NCBI GenBank assembly: GCA_002835675.1
Contig: PIZR01000002.1
Span: 1-64,000 of the forward strand
DNA: 64,000 bases
DNA from: Bacillus sp. BA3
GTDB lineage: Bacteria; Bacillota; Bacilli; Bacillales; DSM-1321
Reading direction: 5' to 3'
This document shows positions 18,348 to 26,785 of this stretch, one piece after another. Every line of letters starts with the position of its first letter. Positions within the stretch are counted from its first letter, which is position 1. The notes beneath the pieces were generated by a model that worked only from the letters and a program-made list of their open reading frames with translations, was not told the DNA's origin and searched no databases. The position numbers were made by a program, and so were the translations under genes.

Positions 18348-19697
18348 ATGGGAAACAATAATGCAGCACTCAATGATAATGTCGGCGTAATTAAATTAGA
18401 TGATGCACCATTAAACAAATTTCATATTAAAATTGCAGGTCTTACGTTCGGGGCTCACTTCACTGATGGATATATTTTAGGGATTATTGCATTTGCTCTA
18501 TCTTTGCTGACACCTCAAATGAATTTAACACCATTTTGGATCGGGTTAATCGGAAGTTCTGCTTTAATAGGTCTTTTTCTAGGAAGTTTGGTTTTAGGAT
18601 GGATATCTGATTATATAGGAAGGCAGAAAATATTTGTTTTTAGTTTTGTCGTCATTACAGCTGCATCCATTTTACAGTTTTTCGCAGACAGCCCGATGGA
18701 ACTTGTATTTTATAGAATTTTGCTTGGAATCGGACTTGGAGGCGATTATAGCGTAGGACACACGATGTTAGCTGAATTTTCACCGCGTAAACATCGAGGT
18801 GTGTTATTAGGATCTTTTAGTGTAGTCTGGACATTTGGATACGTAGCGGCAAACTTGATTGGCATACTCGCTGTAGACTCCGCACCAGATGCTTGGCGAT
18901 GGATGCTTGCTTCGTCTGCGATTCCAGCTGTAATCATTTTGATTTTGCGAATGGGTACGCCTGAGTCACCAAGGTGGCTGATTAGTAAAGGACGGATTGA
19001 TGAAGCCCGAGAAATTGTCAAGAAGCATGTCGGCCCCAATATTGTACTTGATGATGAAAGACCAGTACAAACGAATAGCAGTATCGCAACTTTATTCCGA
19101 AAAGATATAAGAAAACGCACTGCTTTCAATTGTATATTTTTCGTTTGTCTCGTTATCCCATACTTCGCCATTTACACATTTTTACCAAGTATTCTCGATG
19201 CAATCGGACTGAGTGAAGGCTATGGCACAGATTTCCTATTAAATGGTCTACTTATAGTAGGTGCAATTTTAGGTATTTGGTTAACGGTTAAATTTTCCCG
19301 TAGAGGATTCTTAATTTCCTCTTTTATTGTTTTAATCGTCACTCTTTCTCTATTAAGTGTTTTACCTAGCAGTGCAACAGTAATGATGATAATTTCTTTT
19401 GCCGTCTTTACCTTGATTATGTCTGCTGTCAGCAACTTGGTTGGGGTATTTCCAGCCGAGAGCTTTCCAACAGAAATCAGATCTACTGGTGTTGGACTTG
19501 CAACATCAATAAGTAGATTAGGATCAGCAATCGGTACATTCCTACTGCCAATGGGGATAGCAAATTTCGGAATCCAATTTACAATGTTTTGTCTCACAGC
19601 TGTACTTATTATTGGAGCAGTTGTATCAATAGCTTGGGCTCCCGAAACTAAATCCCTTACACTTAGTGATGCAAGCAATACCGGAAAGAAAGTTTAA
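18348..19697 (+). CDS. MFS importer, sugar/aromatic-acid (AAHS-like) type
   Basis: A 449-residue MFS protein with about 12 membrane segments. Diagnostic loops are GWISDYIGRQK after TM2, RILLGIGLGGDY in TM4, the FSPRKHRG loop and PESPRWLISKGR in the central loop, the pattern of the AAHS and SP families that take up organic or aromatic acids, nicotinate or polyols with protons. RBS AGGAGGAG precedes the ATG. It shares an operator motif with the lyase operon, so it most likely imports that pathway's substrate. Confidence 0.88.
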   Translation: MGNNNAALNDNVGVIKLDDAPLNKFHIKIAGLTFGAHFTDGYILGIIAFALSLLTPQMNLTPFWIGLIGSSALIGLFLGSLVLGWISDYIGRQKIFVFSFVVITAASILQFFADSPMELVFYRILLGIGLGGDYSVGHTMLAEFSPRKHRGVLLGSFSVVWTFGYVAANLIGILAVDSAPDAWRWMLASSAIPAVIILILRMGTPESPRWLISKGRIDEAREIVKKHVGPNIVLDDERPVQTNSSIATLFRKDIRKRTAFNCIFFVCLVIPYFAIYTFLPSILDAIGLSEGYGTDFLLNGLLIVGAILGIWLTVKFSRRGFLISSFIVLIVTLSLLSVLPSSATVMMIISFAVFTLIMSAVSNLVGVFPAESFPTEIRSTGVGLATSISRLGSAIGTFLLPMGIANFGIQFTMFCLTAVLIIGAVVSIAWAPETKSLTLSDASNTGKKV

Positions 19698-19731
19698 AGG
19701 AATGACGCATTTTTAAAAAACAATAGCAAGT

Positions 19732-19770
19732 GCCAGCTAGAGGAACAGATCGTGACTGTTTCTAGCTGGC
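19732..19770 (+). terminator. Hairpin after the importer gene
   Basis: GCCAGCTAGA and TCTAGCTGGC form the outer stem with an inner AACA/TGTT pairing, 35 bases after the stop. There is no strong T-run. Confidence 0.55.
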
Positions 19771-20035
19771 TATCATGCTGCAGTACCTTTCCTCTATCAT
19801 GCTTTCATGTAATGGGATACAAATTCATAGAAACTGTTTAACTACTCTTAAATGTCCTAACTATTAAACAAATTTATTCTTTATATGCATGCGCTTACAT
19901 TTAATTCCGCATTATCCCTGCTCTCTTTCTCAACAGATCCGTTCATTATTACCTTACTGGGCTAAAGGGATATTCCTATCCAAGATATATAGAAATAACC
20001 GACTTGACTTATCACTTAAAATTACAAGAACCATA

Positions 20036-20470
20036 TTACAATTTCTGGATTAAGGATTGTAATTCATCTTGAAGGTTTCCTTTTGATAGAGCAGAGTGAA
20101 GAATTTCATGAACAGTATTTAAGGAAATTTGTAGTTTTTCTTCTCCTAATGTGGTTAAACGTGTATAGATGCCTCTTCGATCATCTTCACATATATGCCT
20201 TTGTAATGCTCCGCAGCTTTTTGCTTCTAGCCTGCCCACCAGCCTTGATATAGCACTTTGGCTTAGTCCAACCATCTCCTGTAATTGTTGTAGCCTCAAT
20301 TGTTTATCGCTTGTTTTGGATAAAAAGTAAAGAACGTAAAACTCTTTTAACGACAGGTTATGATTTTTTTGCAAAGCACTTTCAAGTTCATTCGTAATGC
20401 TCATTTGAATACTAGTAAGAGAAAGCCAATTATCTAAATACTTCTTTTCTTGGTTGTTCTTCATGCACAT
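20036..20470 (-). CDS. MarR-family transcriptional regulator
   Basis: A 144-residue MarR protein: dimerisation helices at both ends and a winged HTH at about residues 50-100 (LRLQQLQEMVGLSQSAISRLVGRLEAK), with the wing containing CEDDRRGIYTRLT, the typical D-x-R-G motif. A Cys in the wing (HICEDD) could be redox-sensitive but that is conjecture. It lies 238 bases downstream of the FAH-family gene on the same strand, with a terminator between, so the two are separate units. An inverted repeat just upstream of its start suggests autoregulation. Confidence 0.88.
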   Translation of the reverse strand: MCMKNNQEKKYLDNWLSLTSIQMSITNELESALQKNHNLSLKEFYVLYFLSKTSDKQLRLQQLQEMVGLSQSAISRLVGRLEAKSCGALQRHICEDDRRGIYTRLTTLGEEKLQISLNTVHEILHSALSKGNLQDELQSLIQKL

Positions 20471-20492
20471 TCCACCCTGTTCTATCCTATAT

Positions 20493-20515
20493 AATTAAAA
20501 TATGGCACTTTAATT
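20493..20515. promoter_or_regulatory. Inverted repeat upstream of the MarR gene
   Basis: AATTAAA and TTTAATT arms separated by 9 bases, 22 bases upstream of the MarR start. MarR proteins often bind such AT-rich palindromes over their own promoter. Confidence 0.4.
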
Positions 20516-20673
20516 GATTTTCATAAGACATATAAATAGTTCTAACATACTCCAAAGCCAGAATTTAATGGTCAAACTTATTTTGGTGTCATATTGGCCG
20601 TTTCCATGTATGTTATATGGTTCTTCTCATTTTAGACGAGTTTCTTCTTTTTGTCTAAGAATGAGTTATTCCA

Positions 20674-20698
20674 TAAAAAAAACAGTCAAAATGACTGC
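20674..20698 (-). terminator. Terminator of the FAH-family gene
   Basis: On the minus strand GCAGTCA-TTT-TGACTG is followed by eight T. Confidence 0.75.
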
Positions 20699-20707
20699 CT
20701 TTATTCA

Positions 20708-21334
20708 TTAACGCATTATAACTGAACAGGATCCTATTTCATTTCCACCCCAGTTAAGTGAAAGCTTGTCTTGATCTGAAAGAGGACCGACGCCACTTGG
20801 AGTACCGGTAAAAATTATATCTCCTTTTCCAAGCCCAAAATGCTCTGCTGTAAATTCTATAATGGTTTGCAAATCAAAAAGTAAGTCCTTAATATTTCCG
20901 ACTTGTACACGCTCTCCATTTTTTAAAAGGGAAAAATCTGATTGTTCACATGCTTCGACACCTGGAAACGGAATAAAATCACTAACAACTGCTGAATTTT
21001 TGAATCCTTTAGCCAAAAGCCAAGGATGCTGTTTTTGTTTTAACTGTGATTGAACATCTCTAAGTGTTAAATCCAACCCAATGGCCATGGCATCTACTAT
21101 TTCATCTACTTTCATTCCTGATTCGTACTGTTTTGCGATATGTATAACAAGTTCAGTTTCAAAATGAACGGAACCCTGATTACTCGGCAACGTGATGGAC
21201 TGTCCATTAGCTTCCACAAGCGAATGAGTCGGTTTTGAAAATAAAAAAGGGGAAGTTGGGATTTCATTATTCAACTCTTTTGCATGCAAGGCATAGTTTC
21301 GACCTACACAATAGATATTTTTAATGTCTTTCAT
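20708..21334 (-). CDS. Fumarylacetoacetate hydrolase-family enzyme
   Basis: A 208-residue FAH-fold protein if it starts at the ATG at 21334; a GTG at 21346 would add four residues. It starts NIYCVGRNY, a hallmark of the FAHD1-type branch, with metal-binding acids in HFETELVIHI (about 65-70) and Asp in GLDLTLRD (about 98-105), and the loop TGTPSGVGPL near the end. Family members hydrolyse or decarboxylate acylpyruvates or oxaloacetate, or isomerise meta-cleavage products, using Mg2+. It is monocistronic. Nothing close by fixes the substrate. Confidence 0.88.
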   Translation of the reverse strand: MKDIKNIYCVGRNYALHAKELNNEIPTSPFLFSKPTHSLVEANGQSITLPSNQGSVHFETELVIHIAKQYESGMKVDEIVDAMAIGLDLTLRDVQSQLKQKQHPWLLAKGFKNSAVVSDFIPFPGVEACEQSDFSLLKNGERVQVGNIKDLLFDLQTIIEFTAEHFGLGKGDIIFTGTPSGVGPLSDQDKLSLNWGGNEIGSCSVIMR

Positions 21335-21346
21335 TATTAAACTCAC

Positions 21347-21833
21347 TCTTTTCTTAATAAATTTAATGATTCTAAAAATAGAAGTTTTATTAGTCTCCCA
21401 AATTACAATTTGTAAATAAAAAAAACTCTAATTTAAATACATTTTATATTTTTCTGATTTTTTATACAACCGTTATACTTATAATAAAGTATCCCTGCTA
21501 CGGGAAAATACGTTAAATTTTCACTTGTGGTACTTTTACCAGTTACATATGGCAATATCATTGAGAAAAAATCTTATGTTGATATGCATGAGATTCTCCG
21601 GCAATTTGAACGCCTAACTTGATAACTTTAAATTATTTCTAAAATAGTCAATTTAGTTAATCAAGGTACCCTTATGGGCCTTTTTTAGCTTCTTCCCTCA
21701 CTTTCAGCTATTTCTATTACAAGTTCCCCCCCTATAACCACTATTAGACTAAATAAAAAAGCATATTCCTTTATTAGAGAAATACGCATGATTGGTGTAG
21801 TGAGGGTAAATCCATATATCACCATTTCATTAT
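21347..21833. other. Intergenic stretch, no gene seen
   Basis: About 490 AT-rich bases between two minus-strand genes. No frame with a ribosome binding site. It must contain the promoter of the FAH-family gene at its left end; I see no distinctive element. Confidence 0.4.
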
Positions 21834-21871
21834 GAAAAAAAGAGCCAACAAGTTGTTGACTCTTTTTTTTA
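21834..21871. terminator. Terminator of the azoreductase gene
   Basis: AAAAAAAGAG...CTCTTTTTTTT with an inner ACAA/TTGT pairing; symmetric A- and T-runs allow action in both directions. Confidence 0.8.
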
Positions 21872-22504
21872 AAAAGTAGAAGCTAAATCTTTTGATCGTG
21901 CTATTGCATTTTCTTTTATTTCTTGTGCTTTATCTGGCATTGCTGCATGTCCTTCAACGAATAAACCTTCAAAGGAAGGCACTCCGAAGAATTGCATAAT
22001 GATATTTAGATATCGGTGACCCATTTCCAGTTCAGCAGCTGGTCCTTCTGAATAAATTCCACCACGAGCTTGAATATGCAAGGCTTTCTTATCAGTTAAA
22101 AGACCAACTGGGCCTTGTTCGGTGTATTTAAATGATTTACCTGCAACTGCAACGGAATCAATATATGCCTTCATTACTGGCGGAAACGAGAAATTCCATA
22201 AAGGCGTTACAAATATATATTTATCCGCCGCTATAAATTGCTCACATAACTCTGAAAGTCGACTAACTTTTGCTTTCTCTTCCGACGAGAGTTCTTCAAA
22301 ACCCTTTCCAGATTGAAGTTTCCCCCAACCACTGAAAACATCCACATCAATTTCAGGAATATTTTCTTTATAAAGGTCAATATTCACAACTTCATGGCTA
22401 GGATTTACTTCTTTATAAGTGTCAAGAAATGCTTTTCCAACGGCCATACTGTAAGATTGCTTGTCATCATGAGGATGAGCCGTGATGTACAATACTTTTG
22501 TCAT
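21869..22504 (-). CDS. azoR: FMN-dependent NADH azoreductase / quinone reductase
   Basis: A 211-residue flavodoxin-fold protein. It begins [21 protein letters not shown], the AzoR FMN-phosphate loop, has [21 protein letters not shown] (FMN isoalloxazine contact) and [13 protein letters not shown]. These features match Bacillus AzoR1/AzoR2. It reduces quinones and azo compounds by two electrons with NAD(P)H in the cytosol and often protects against thiol-reactive quinones. RBS AGGAAGGAT. Monocistronic, ended by a strong terminator. Confidence 0.93.
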   Translation of the reverse strand: MTKVLYITAHPHDDKQSYSMAVGKAFLDTYKEVNPSHEVVNIDLYKENIPEIDVDVFSGWGKLQSGKGFEELSSEEKAKVSRLSELCEQFIAADKYIFVTPLWNFSFPPVMKAYIDSVAVAGKSFKYTEQGPVGLLTDKKALHIQARGGIYSEGPAAELEMGHRYLNIIMQFFGVPSFEGLFVEGHAAMPDKAQEIKENAIARSKDLASTF

Positions 22505-22747
22505 TCTATATATCCTTCCTTTCCTTTTACATATTTGAACATTTTATTTTGCCTAGGAAATTCAACACTTATACAATTACTCGAACTAAAATATCTTTAA
22601 TTGATGGGTATAAAATTAAATCCGTAGGATATAAATTCGTTTTCGAGGGTAGTAAGGTATAAATCTTCTTTCATTTTGTGAGAAAGGATATGAATTTTGG
22701 ATATGATAAAATAAGACAATCTGGTTCACTTTAGGAGGACTAAGTAA

Positions 22748-23566
22748 ATGACGAATTCAATAAAATTTGATCTCCACACTCACCATGAACGCTGTGGACA
22801 TGCTATCGGCACAATTGAGGATTATGTAAAGCAAGCCATCGAATACGACTTGCATTATATTGGGATTTCTGATCATTCTCCATATTTTTATAGTGAGGAC
22901 GACCATCTCTACCCAACTATTGCAATGGCAAAAAGTGAACTTGTTCCTTATATTGAGGAAGTACTTCGCTTAAAAGAGAAATATGCAGGCAAAATTCACG
23001 TGTTATTAGGAATGGAAAGTGATTTCTTCCCTGATCACATTGAAGTCTACCGCGATCAATATCTTTTACACCCTTTTGACTACATAATTGGATCTGTTCA
23101 TTATGTTCAGGATATTAGCATTTTTAAAAGAGGGCGTTGGAATGGCTTAACCTCTAAAGAACAGTCAAAAGTAAAGGATGAATATTATGAATTAATACAG
23201 AAATCGGCTAAAAGCGGAGTGTTCCAAATCTTAGGCCATATTGATGCAATGAAAGGTTTTTATCCAACCTTTTCTTCCATTGAGACAGACAGTATTGAAA
23301 AAACGCTAAAAATCATTAGTTCAGAAGATATCGCCATTGAGATTAATACCTCTGGTAAAACGAAAGATTGTGGTGGGTGGTATCCATCAGATGACATTTT
23401 AGAACGAGCTCTTTTCTATGATGTGAAGGTAACCTTTGGATCGGATTCGCATACACCGGAACGTATTGGCGATGAATTTGAACTAGTTAAAAAAAGACTA
23501 AAGGAGATCGGCTTTTCTGAGTGGGCTTACTTTATTAAAAAGGAAAGGATTCTCACTCCACTTTAA
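22748..23566 (+). CDS. PHP-domain phosphatase, histidinol-phosphatase-like
   Basis: A 272-residue PHP-domain protein with metal-binding motifs in order: DLHTHHERCGH (about 9-19), GISDHSPYF (about 39-47), GMESDF (about 95), GSVHYV, GHIDAMKGFY and a final FGSDSHTPERIG (about 237-248). The HERCGHAxG start is specific to HisJ-type histidinol-phosphate phosphatases of Firmicutes, though lone copies away from his genes may act on other phosphoesters. RBS AGGAGG. There are no his genes nearby. Confidence 0.88.
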   Translation: MTNSIKFDLHTHHERCGHAIGTIEDYVKQAIEYDLHYIGISDHSPYFYSEDDHLYPTIAMAKSELVPYIEEVLRLKEKYAGKIHVLLGMESDFFPDHIEVYRDQYLLHPFDYIIGSVHYVQDISIFKRGRWNGLTSKEQSKVKDEYYELIQKSAKSGVFQILGHIDAMKGFYPTFSSIETDSIEKTLKIISSEDIAIEINTSGKTKDCGGWYPSDDILERALFYDVKVTFGSDSHTPERIGDEFELVKKRLKEIGFSEWAYFIKKERILTPL

Positions 23567-23884
23567 CCTTTCAATCAGAACAGGTCCGATCATTAGAGCT
23601 TCCTGTAACCACATGTGGAATGAACTTTTTCAATCCTTTTGCTACTAAGAAGGCCGAAGACCAAAACCCCTCAACTGATCAATGAATCGGTACCATTTTT
23701 TTTTATGGGCATAAAATAATCATTATGCATCCTGTCATAAAAATCATCACGATTGCTTACACGTTTTTCCCCGTTCATTTCAATGAATTCCAGTCATCAC
23801 CATATTTTTTTGCATAAAATAAAAGTATTTAGGGAATTAATAACTAACCATTCGTTTATCTTATAAAAAGGAGTTGATTTTGGG

Positions 23885-24046
23885 ATGATTGATAACCCAT
23901 TGCATAAAGAGAATGACGAAACCCTTGTAAAGTCAGTTGAAGGTGGTATCAACTCTTCAATAGGGCGATCCGAAGCCCCTCCAAAAACCCAGTCAAAAGA
24001 TCCTGAATTCGATCTTTTTGGCACAGTATTAAATGGGTATCTTTAA
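23885..24046 (+). CDS. Small acidic protein of unknown function
   Basis: A 53-codon frame with an AAAAGGAGTTGATTTTGGG ribosome binding site before its ATG and a perfect terminator after it. The product (starts MIDNPLHKENDETLVKS, ends FDLFGTVLNGYL) has no membrane segment and looks disordered except for its hydrophobic C-terminus. Similar size and character to the small gene at 25622 suggest conserved small Bacillus proteins, but I cannot name them. Confidence 0.6.
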   Translation: MIDNPLHKENDETLVKSVEGGINSSIGRSEAPPKTQSKDPEFDLFGTVLNGYL

Positions 24047-24112
24047 TTTATACTTCCTTATTGAATAAACCTTATTTCAAGACCTAAAACATTATAAATT
24101 CCTAAAAAGAAG

Positions 24113-24150
24113 AGCACATATTAGTCACGCATAATATGTGCTTTCCTTTT
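24113..24150 (+). terminator. Terminator of the small gene
   Basis: AGCACATATTA and TAATATGTGCT form an 11-bp perfect stem with an 8-base loop, followed by TTCCTTTT. Confidence 0.82.
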
Positions 24151-24292
24151 ATTAAATTCAAGCGCCCTTTTCGTTAATGATATTCCTTTTGCTCTTCATT
24201 GTTCTTCTGGAATTAACACTTCTCCAATTTTATCAATTGAGTTAACTATCGACATTTTTGAAACTGCCTGTCCCTTTATTAACATTAAGGAA

Positions 24293-24312
24293 AAGGTTGC
24301 ATCAGCAACCTT
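24293..24312 (-). terminator. Terminator of the MBL-fold gene
   Basis: AAGGTTGC-tgat-GCAACCTT followed by TTCCTT on the minus strand, 55 bases past the stop. Confidence 0.7.
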
Positions 24313-24366
24313 CCTTGGAAGTAAGCCCTCTCATTCATGAAATAGCTGAAGCTGGTCCGTTTTAGC

Positions 24367-25347
24367 TTAGTTCGCCTCGTTAACCGGCTGTTGTACTTGT
24401 ACCTTGTCCCCTATTTGAATGGAAAGCAAATCCTCCCCTACTAACACAGTTCCTTCATATGTCTTTTTAGTTCTTTCGAGCAAATCAGCTTTTTCTTCTG
24501 TTAATCCTCCCAATAATACTATGTGTGAGTACACAGCAAGTTTTGGTTGTATTTGGCTAAAGACTTTACCTGCTTCCTCCGGTGTAGTGTGAAGATCAAG
24601 TATATTGACGATTGATTCCGATTCATTATCAGGTTTTGCCGCTGCAACCTCATGAATCACCACATCAGCACCTTTGGAAAATTTTATAAGATTTTCATTA
24701 TAACGGGTGTCACCTGAGATAATTACTGAATGTCCTTTGTAATTAACCCGATAACCGAAAGCCGGCTCTATTGATTTATGGTCAACCTTGAAACCTATTA
24801 CTTCAATTCCCTTTTTGTTATAGACAATACCCTCCTTGATATCATTTGCGACAATACTTGCTCCTTCAACGTTCCCATTTCCAGAGTCATCCCTTGCATC
24901 CAAATCGGCTTTAAATGCTTTATTCATATGTACCATCATTTTCTCGGTTCCCTTAGGTCCCCAAATCTTAAATGCTTGCTCTCTTTTTCCTCCTGTTGGT
25001 AAGGAACCTGTAAGCCATACGTCCGGTATGCCGATTGTATGATCCGAATGCAAATGCGTCAGGAATAACTTATCAACACTTCCTGGTAACATATTCGCTT
25101 TATATAATTGTAAAGCGGTTCCGCGTCCAGCATCAAAGAGGAGTTTTTCATTACCAACTTCTACAAGAGTAGCTGGACCGGAGCGGGATGTACTTAAAAG
25201 TGGAGAACCTGTACCTAATAGGGTTACTTTAAAATCGGTTTGCTGGACCGCTGTTTGGCCAAATGAAGGAAGAAATAATGATAATGATAGAATTATGGTC
25301 ACTACCAACAAAAAACCAAACGAAGTATTTCTTATTCTTTTCTTCAT
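24367..25347 (-). CDS. Secreted MBL-fold hydrolase (RNase Z/arylsulfatase-like)
   Basis: A 326-residue protein with an N-terminal Sec signal (RIRNTSFGFLLVVTIILSLSL, cleavage about residue 30). The fold is metallo-beta-lactamase of the RNase Z branch: VTLLGTGSP (about 42-50), LLFDAGRGT, the zinc motif THLHSDH (about 97-103), ISGDTRY (about 215) and VYSHIV near the end. An exported copy cannot be the tRNA-processing enzyme; extracytoplasmic hydrolysis of an ester or phosphodiester is more likely. The ATG has CAGGAGG upstream. Monocistronic. Confidence 0.88.
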   Translation of the reverse strand: MKKRIRNTSFGFLLVVTIILSLSLFLPSFGQTAVQQTDFKVTLLGTGSPLLSTSRSGPATLVEVGNEKLLFDAGRGTALQLYKANMLPGSVDKLFLTHLHSDHTIGIPDVWLTGSLPTGGKREQAFKIWGPKGTEKMMVHMNKAFKADLDARDDSGNGNVEGASIVANDIKEGIVYNKKGIEVIGFKVDHKSIEPAFGYRVNYKGHSVIISGDTRYNENLIKFSKGADVVIHEVAAAKPDNESESIVNILDLHTTPEEAGKVFSQIQPKLAVYSHIVLLGGLTEEKADLLERTKKTYEGTVLVGEDLLSIQIGDKVQVQQPVNEAN

Positions 25348-25621
25348 AACAAAAACCTCCTGTCAGATTATTTGACTGTACACAAGGAAAACCCAGTTGT
25401 TTTGAATATAAAACCTCGTTTCAAAAAACAAATACGCAAAATAAATATTACAATATTTATAATATTCAGTCAATAATAACCGAAAGAATATCATGTATGT
25501 TGTTTCAACCTTCCATTAAGACAACCGGACTCAATTTGGGAAAGAAGCGGAAATAATCTTAGTGAATATTGGATGAATCGTTCATACTAAATAAAAAATA
25601 ACTGTTCAAGAAGGAGTTTAT

Positions 25622-25786
25622 ATGCCAAAAGAAAAAAATAATCCAGCTCAGCCAAAAAGTCAGGTTAGTCGATTAAACGACGTGATGGAAGTGGATACAG
25701 ATGTCAATGAAGATCCTAATCGGGAAAAATTATTGGATGAATCCGTTGATGCTTTTCTAAAATCGAATGAAGGACAGGGATATTAG
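25622..25786 (+). CDS. Small acidic protein of unknown function
   Basis: A 54-codon frame behind AAGAAGGAGTTTAT. The product is hydrophilic and acidic (contains DVMEVDTDVNEDPNREK and ends FLKSNEGQGY) and lacks cysteine and membrane segments. It is likely real because of its excellent ribosome binding site and coding-like composition. Function unknown; a spore- or stress-related small protein is a guess from style only. Confidence 0.6.
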   Translation: MPKEKNNPAQPKSQVSRLNDVMEVDTDVNEDPNREKLLDESVDAFLKSNEGQGY

Positions 25787-26180
25787 GGGCAAAATTGTGG
25801 TCGCTATTGACTTGTTTTAAGACGTTTTTATATTTTTTTCACGTTAAATGGGCCCCTCATGAAGCTATTGAGCGGCCCGTTTTGTTTCCTTATCAACGAA
25901 CGTTTTTCTTCTTGGGATACCGCCACATCGCCATCAAGGTACGCGCGCAAGAGATAATATACAAGGACGTTCTCTTTAATTTGCTATGGTAACGCTAAAA
26001 ATACCGCATGACAAAAAAACCATCCATGTTGAAATTGATTCATAAGCTCTTCCGTTCTAACTGAATAAAGAGAGTACCTTTCTTCACAGTCCCATTCCAA
26101 AAAAAACTCTGGTTCATCATTCTTACGATATATACGAGAATTCAACTTCAAACGTGAGATTTAGTAAGCACCTTCATCAT

Positions 26181-26548
26181 TCATTTTCTGTAAGCGTGTA
26201 AGTCGAAATACCCTAAATCCCTTATGTATAAGCCTTTCGGTTGAATGGTTAGTAGACCCGTGGAACCGAAGGTGGTTTTATCATTTTCCCTCGCTTTTCC
26301 TACTAAACGTGGAGGAACTCCCCACCCCTCAGGGCTCATGAGGACACCTGTAGATGCTTCGAGGCGGCTACACAATTGTCTGAGTGGTGTTACTCGCGAC
26401 TGTTGACTAAACCATACACATAAAGCAATTAATTCTTGTGCTTGATATTTAGTTGTACGTTGAACAAAACCAACTTCTTTAGCTAATTGTTGTAGAGAAG
26501 ATGGAGATAAGTAGTTTTGAAACTCTCGTTTTTTTATGATGATACAAA
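26181..26548 (-). pseudogene. Remnant of an IS4-family transposase
   Basis: A single minus-strand frame reads FQNYLSPSSLQQLAKEVGF, then KYQAQELIALCVW, TPLRQLCSRLEASTG and VLMSPEG, the N-terminal domain of IS4-family (IS231-like) transposases. After MSPEG it passes through about 30 unrelated residues and ends at GLYIRDLGYFDL, which resembles the region around the second catalytic Asp. Most of the transposase is therefore missing, and the frame opens after a stop with no start codon. This is a decayed insertion sequence. Confidence 0.75.
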
Positions 26549-26766
26549 TTCACCTTAGCTTGATGGCGATGGGGTCCCGCCAACATTTTAACGAAAATAT
26601 ACGCAATGCCTTCGGATGTTACCAGACCCGGCCGTCTCTCTTCTATAAAGTCTGTTTTTATGAAGTAAATCTTTTTGTTCGTGATAACAAAAAGGAAATA
26701 TTTGTTTTTGTGTGAATAAGTCGAAAATATATAAAGGTGAACTAAACATTGTATATTTTCGACTTA
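26479..26766 (-). other. Unidentified open frame, probable gene remnant
   Basis: A stop-free minus-strand frame of about 95 codons reads FLFVITNKKIYFIKTDFI, then RRPGLVTSEGIAYIFVKM and LAGPHRHQAKVNLYHH. It has no canonical start and its end overlaps the IS4 remnant in another frame. The composition is protein-like. It is not recognised; it could be the C-terminal end of a gene cut by the IS4 insertion. Confidence 0.35.
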
Positions 26767-26768
26767 TT
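26715..26768. repeat. Perfect 17-bp AT-rich inverted repeat
   Basis: AATAAGTCGAAAATATA (26715-26731) and its exact complement (26752-26768) surround a 20-base loop. It sits 18 bases past the stop of the gene ending at 26786, inside the unidentified frame. It could be a 3' hairpin of that gene, an element end, or an operator. Confidence 0.6.
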
Positions 26769-26785
26769 GCTAAAGTACCAGGGTT

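Noticed and set aside
19885-19900. cre-like site ATGTAAGCGCATGCAT on the minus strand
   Set aside because: One mismatch to consensus and it lies between the 3' ends of convergent genes, where a regulatory role is unlikely.
25795-25992. 65-codon plus-strand frame after the small acidic gene
   Set aside because: No ribosome binding site and no protein-like pattern; probably chance.
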